This document shows, piece after piece, positions 15,801 to 17,243 of a DNA stretch of 17,243 nucleotides (positions are counted from its first letter, which is position 1; every line of letters starts with the position of its first letter). The translations under genes and the position numbers were made by a program. The stretch lies in contig CAYNYI010000069.1 of assembly GCA_964401455.1 (NCBI GenBank), positions 1 to 17,243 on the forward strand, in the 5' to 3' direction. The notes under the pieces were generated by a model that saw only the letters and a list, made by a program, of their open reading frames with translations, had not been told where the DNA came from and did no database searches. This DNA is from CAYNYI01 sp964401455 (GTDB lineage Bacteria; Fibrobacterota; OXYB2-FULL-49-7; CAYNYI01).

Positions 15801-16169
15801 ACAATGGTTATAAATGACATTGTAAGATTTGTTATTGAAGGTCAGGGTTATGAGAGCTGGGTCGAAGATGTAAACATCACCGCAGATGACTTAAGCATAA
15901 CCAACCATCCGAATCCTTTTAATCCGTCAACAACTATAAGATATTCAATACCTGAAAAGAATGACTTTGGAGTATTGAATATGACGGTTTACAATATGAA
16001 AGGATCTATTGTAAAAACTCTGAAAGATTCCAGGATAAACTCCAGAAACGGAGAAGTTAAATGGAATGGTACAGACGCGGACGGAAGCATGGTTCCGAGC
16101 GGACTGTATGTATGCAGAGTTACATACAAGGGCATGGTTCTGAACCGTAAGATGATATTGATGAAATAA
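12834..16169 (+). CDS. secreted multidomain protein: transglutaminase-like + SGNH hydrolase + type IX-type sorting domain
   Basis: The 1111-residue protein starts with a signal peptide (cut probably after SEA, residue 18). Residues about 60-230 form a transglutaminase-like domain with the triad Cys148 (HTGTCAYFS), His175 or His176 (GGGHHSVAEVYYDGGW) and Asp191 (WHHYDLN). A long beta-rich middle follows, then a Pro/Thr linker near 702-716. Residues about 760-1000 are an SGNH hydrolase: LGNSIT with Ser769, MIGTNN (848-852) as block III, and SDWAHP with Asp954 and His957. Asn replaces the usual Asp of GDSIT. Residues 1018-1111 are a sorting domain with NHPNPFNPSTTIRYSIP and WNGTDADG...SGLYVCRVTY, as in FCB-group cargo of the type IX system. 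Substrate unknown; an extracellular esterase acting on polysaccharide is plausible. ACGGAGG precedes the ATG. An AraC regulator and operator-like repeats lie just upstream. Confidence 0.88.
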   Translation: MKNLFLILLLLASVSSEAKVRSVWLKSDNVINIYDFEKMENDDFLASWYGSDLFVIANYDKTATPEMFHKVLYHWTYNGQRGWSGETTKFTRDFDWNWPQACRFGMYVHDISQLSKEGRAQDPTMPQGYGSNCYDPIKMMNILHTGTCAYFSAYAAGIWEGMGFNARRWNIGGGHHSVAEVYYDGGWHHYDLNQAGWIMDPTGDHVMSLAEWAANENYIYTTALAGYQAPFASSPIPKYFEDHDIDAENQSGWPQKLAQEWPGSTKDAGNFAFLDDYVHFHDMSYTLRQGEYIKLNWYPENNDWPGEGLYTSDNGMTPDASTYEYWQGDGQMVYEPQLSNQYNDYYDGLYEDHNIEITTDGITATGSGAYAVWAVHSAYQIASSAVEITSSGTVTKEISKDIGETWTAFTGTDVGNVGELYDYLLKVSIPQGTTLNSLKITTNIICNPGALPRISTVNPDNTAAWDDYLQTVRLYTYHQDETLTKNAAAGMDNPTSVQAPDCGTVTALSGYYNYNVPNPIGTGNKYITALKMGGGSFPTSEAALSDDFTQVPDQWVYDYNDMASAVLSKTRFPISGGKTSASMAITLKENTSDHESSAGDGKIRMHYDVNHSSYSGSEPLVVTYNVTEVNSKTSSVSKPPSSDLGNTHTLVCTTGSIISGSNGDYWELQYDLTGKVGAKGIMNNWVKIENPGGKPFAARATTPGETPTPSCEYPSGNPVQSGLRGGSGTNIDTYCPELSEEVIRNLRQIHHCNWDPTWNKYRVATLGNSITVQNSHWEPLNGSVSGISNAAAINAFKDSTFADNSWCSSSNSKGTDHGNQSGQTIKWVSNQVPTVLMNDKPMMASIMIGTNNVRNGTDSWDGRSCTENLDCWPDTVEFAEIVDQLTGVGVIPIVTTIPPIDDSDGGWGKSYASDDRLVPYNDKLRAFAADRKLPLIDLHQWALDHGPIGSLLSDWAHPNSCSDGNASFSDNCLDGGSSGGLQNARNYMLTMVINDIVRFVIEGQGYESWVEDVNITADDLSITNHPNPFNPSTTIRYSIPEKNDFGVLNMTVYNMKGSIVKTLKDSRINSRNGEVKWNGTDADGSMVPSGLYVCRVTYKGMVLNRKMILMK

Positions 16170-16194
16170 ACCCCGCAAATACGGGATCTATCAG

Positions 16195-16231
16195 AAAGCC
16201 GGCCTGTCTCGTTTGACAGACCGGCTTTTTA
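16195..16231 (+). terminator. rho-independent terminator after the secreted protein gene
   Basis: A 14-base stem AAAGCCGGCCTGTC pairs with GACAGACCGGCTTT (one C-A mismatch) around TCGTTT and runs into TTTTTAT. It lies 26 bp after the stop codon. Confidence 0.9.
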
Positions 16232-16552
16232 TTTCATCTTCCGAGATATTCCCTGTTCATTTACATTGCCCCGCAATTACATTGATTGATCCGGTTTTTT
16301 GCGGCGGGGTAACACCGGTGAATAGTTGTTCGGCCAATGTACGGTCGGTATTCGTACGCGTAGGGACGGGACGGCGTTATTTATTTCACCGAATAAATTT
16401 TTGGTTGTATAGTCCCAATTACGTTTACGGATTGATTTCCTGTGATGGTTTGTTCTGGCTATAATTTGTGACTTTTCCGGGGGTTTAAAGAAACTTTTTT
16501 CCGGTGATTATGGGAAATTAATTATCGCTGCTTACATACAGAAAAAGAAATA
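16232..16552. other. intergenic stretch without recognisable gene
   Basis: Between the terminator and the hicBA promoter there is about 320 bp with no frame that has both a credible start and a family pattern. The base composition changes midway: 16290-16390 is richer in G+C, with CGGCGGGG, CGTACGCG and GGGACGGGACGG, before it returns to AT-rich. That patch may be a decayed sequence of other origin, but I recognise nothing in it on either strand. Confidence 0.5.
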
Positions 16553-16581
16553 TTGATAAAACCTGTAAATATTATTATTTT
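16553..16581 (+). promoter_or_regulatory. sigma70-like promoter of hicBA
   Basis: TTGATA (16553-16558) and TATTTT (16576-16581) are separated by 17 bp and match the consensus at 5/6 and 4/6. The start point would be near 16588, about 29 nt ahead of the hicB ATG. Confidence 0.5.
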
Positions 16582-16616
16582 TTTTAAGGATGTAATATTC
16601 AGAAGGGGATGAAAAC

Positions 16617-16826
16617 ATGGATAAAAAAACCTTTACCGCAATGATTCATAAGGAAGATGACTTATATGTTTCTGAATGCCCTGAAACAGGCACTGTAAGC
16701 CAGGGTAAGACTCTGGAAGAAGCATTGGCAAATTTAAAAGAAGCAACTGAACTTTATCTCGAAGAGTTTCCAAAACCTAATTACGAACATCCGTTTTTAA
16801 CTACTTTTGAAGCGCAATATGGCTGA
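16617..16826 (+). CDS. hicB: HicB-family antitoxin (short form)
   Basis: A 69-residue protein with the HicB/UPF0150 pattern: an opening beta strand FTAMIHKEDDLYVSECPE, then GTVSQGKTLEEALANLKEATELYLEE, where an acidic helix follows the three-stranded sheet of a partial RNase H fold. It should bind and block the HicA toxin encoded next. It has only this N-terminal domain and no C-terminal ribbon-helix-helix or helix-turn-helix, so DNA-binding autoregulation of the usual kind is doubtful. AGAAGGGGATG lies ahead of the ATG. Its last 8 bases overlap the start of hicA (ATGGCTGA), which couples their translation with antitoxin first, the reverse of the classical hicA-hicB order. Confidence 0.9.
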   Translation: MDKKTFTAMIHKEDDLYVSECPETGTVSQGKTLEEALANLKEATELYLEEFPKPNYEHPFLTTFEAQYG

Positions 16827-17046
16827 GCTTAAAAGGATCTCGGGTGAAAAAGCAGTAAAAACTCTTGTTAAAATGGGATTCGAACGCCTGCGTCAAAAGG
16901 GCAGTCATGTTATTTTAAAAAAATCAATGCCGGAAGGCACGGTAGGAACCGTGGTTCCTATGCATAAGGAACTTGCCACCGGCACCTTGCATGGTTTATT
17001 AAAACAGGCAAAAGTAAATCCCGATGATTTCATAAAATTTCTATAG
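16819..17046 (+). CDS. hicA: HicA-family mRNA interferase toxin
   Basis: The 75-residue protein has the HicA dsRNA-binding-like fold: ISGEKAVKTLVKMGFERLRQ, then GSHVILKK with the catalytic His30, then a VVPMH strand and a GTLHGLLKQAKVNPDDF helix. Such toxins cleave mRNA and tmRNA and stop translation until HicB neutralises them. I chose ATG 16819 (MAELKRISG) because it lines up with family starts and overlaps hicB by 8 bases; an upstream ATG at 16807 would add four residues inside hicB. All key motifs are intact, so the toxin is probably active. Confidence 0.93.
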   Translation: MAELKRISGEKAVKTLVKMGFERLRQKGSHVILKKSMPEGTVGTVVPMHKELATGTLHGLLKQAKVNPDDFIKFL

Positions 17047-17068
17047 AAACCCGAAGCCCAGGTTTACT

Positions 17069-17140
17069 ATAATCTCCCTTTTGCGGCGGTCAGCAAGCCC
17101 CTTGGCTATGAGGGGCAAGGGCGCAACAAGACGGGATTAT
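17069..17140. repeat. 72-bp nested imperfect inverted repeat downstream of hicA
   Basis: Three nested pairings can be drawn: ATAATC (17069-17074) with GATTAT (17135-17140), TTGCG (17081-17085) with CGCAA (17122-17126), and GCCCCT (17097-17102) with AGGGGC (17111-17116). No T-run follows the inner hairpin, so it is not a standard terminator. It could be a structured RNA or an interspersed palindromic element. Confidence 0.4.
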
Positions 17141-17243
17141 GTAAAAAGAGTGTAGCCGGATGCGGAGCGAATGGGCCTGGGCAAGGACTTATTTGTAGAA
17201 GTTAAGATATTGTCTGACACTTCCGATATAAAAAGTTAAGAAT

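Noticed and set aside
16213..16464. 83-codon open frame on the plus strand between the terminator and hicBA
   Set aside because: It begins with TTG inside the terminator hairpin, has no ribosome site and shows no protein-like pattern.
1..17243. CRISPR arrays, insertion sequences or prophage genes
   Set aside because: No regularly spaced repeats, transposase or integrase motifs, or phage structural genes were seen on either strand.

Overview
The window looks like chromosomal DNA of an anaerobic or microaerophilic bacterium of the FCB (Fibrobacterota-Chlorobiota-Bacteroidota) superphylum. The strongest pointer is the NPFNPST-type C-terminal sorting domain on the large secreted protein at 12834-16169. 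Several genes carry clear Shine-Dalgarno sequences (AAAGGAG, AAGGAGG, ACGGAGG), which are rare in Bacteroidota proper. I therefore lean towards a Fibrobacterota-like or candidate-phylum lineage; this is an inference with modest confidence. There is no CRISPR array, insertion sequence or prophage.

Layout. Positions 1-3832 (minus strand) hold an anaerobic nucleotide module: nrdD, an oxygen-sensitive ribonucleotide reductase with its own C-terminal redoxin domain, overlaps nrdG, its radical-SAM activase, and a phosphohexomutase follows that runs off the window. A promoter with two NrdR-box-like sites exactly 31 bp apart precedes nrdD. Positions 4168-6510 (minus) hold a lipoprotein with an inactive-looking FGE/SUMF1 fold and a one-chain fusion of S-adenosylmethionine decarboxylase and spermidine synthase. 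YqgE/AlgH (6675-7259, plus) faces a nickel superoxide dismutase that carries a signal peptide (7270-7722, minus). A tRNA-Arg(CCG) on the minus strand has a good terminator and a weak T-stem, and an inverted copy of part of it lies in a palindrome just upstream.

From 8231 everything reads on the plus strand: a small lipoprotein, a one-chain shikimate kinase/chorismate synthase fusion, the wreck of an SGNH hydrolase gene, and a membrane-spanning AraC-type regulator split by an in-frame TAA. ATGA stop/start overlaps show that the last three were once one translationally coupled operon. Next comes a 1111-residue secreted protein joining a transglutaminase-like domain, an SGNH hydrolase domain and a type IX-type sorting domain. 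Its upstream region holds two 17-bp direct repeats 21 bp apart, the geometry of AraC half-sites, in front of a plausible promoter.

After a strong terminator and about 400 bp of apparently empty DNA, a HicB-HicA toxin-antitoxin pair closes the window. The most original parts are the polysaccharide-sensor-like AraC regulator with its candidate operator and target, the aroK-aroC fusion, the self-supplied redoxin on NrdD, and the NiSOD whose metal hook would be exposed by signal peptidase.
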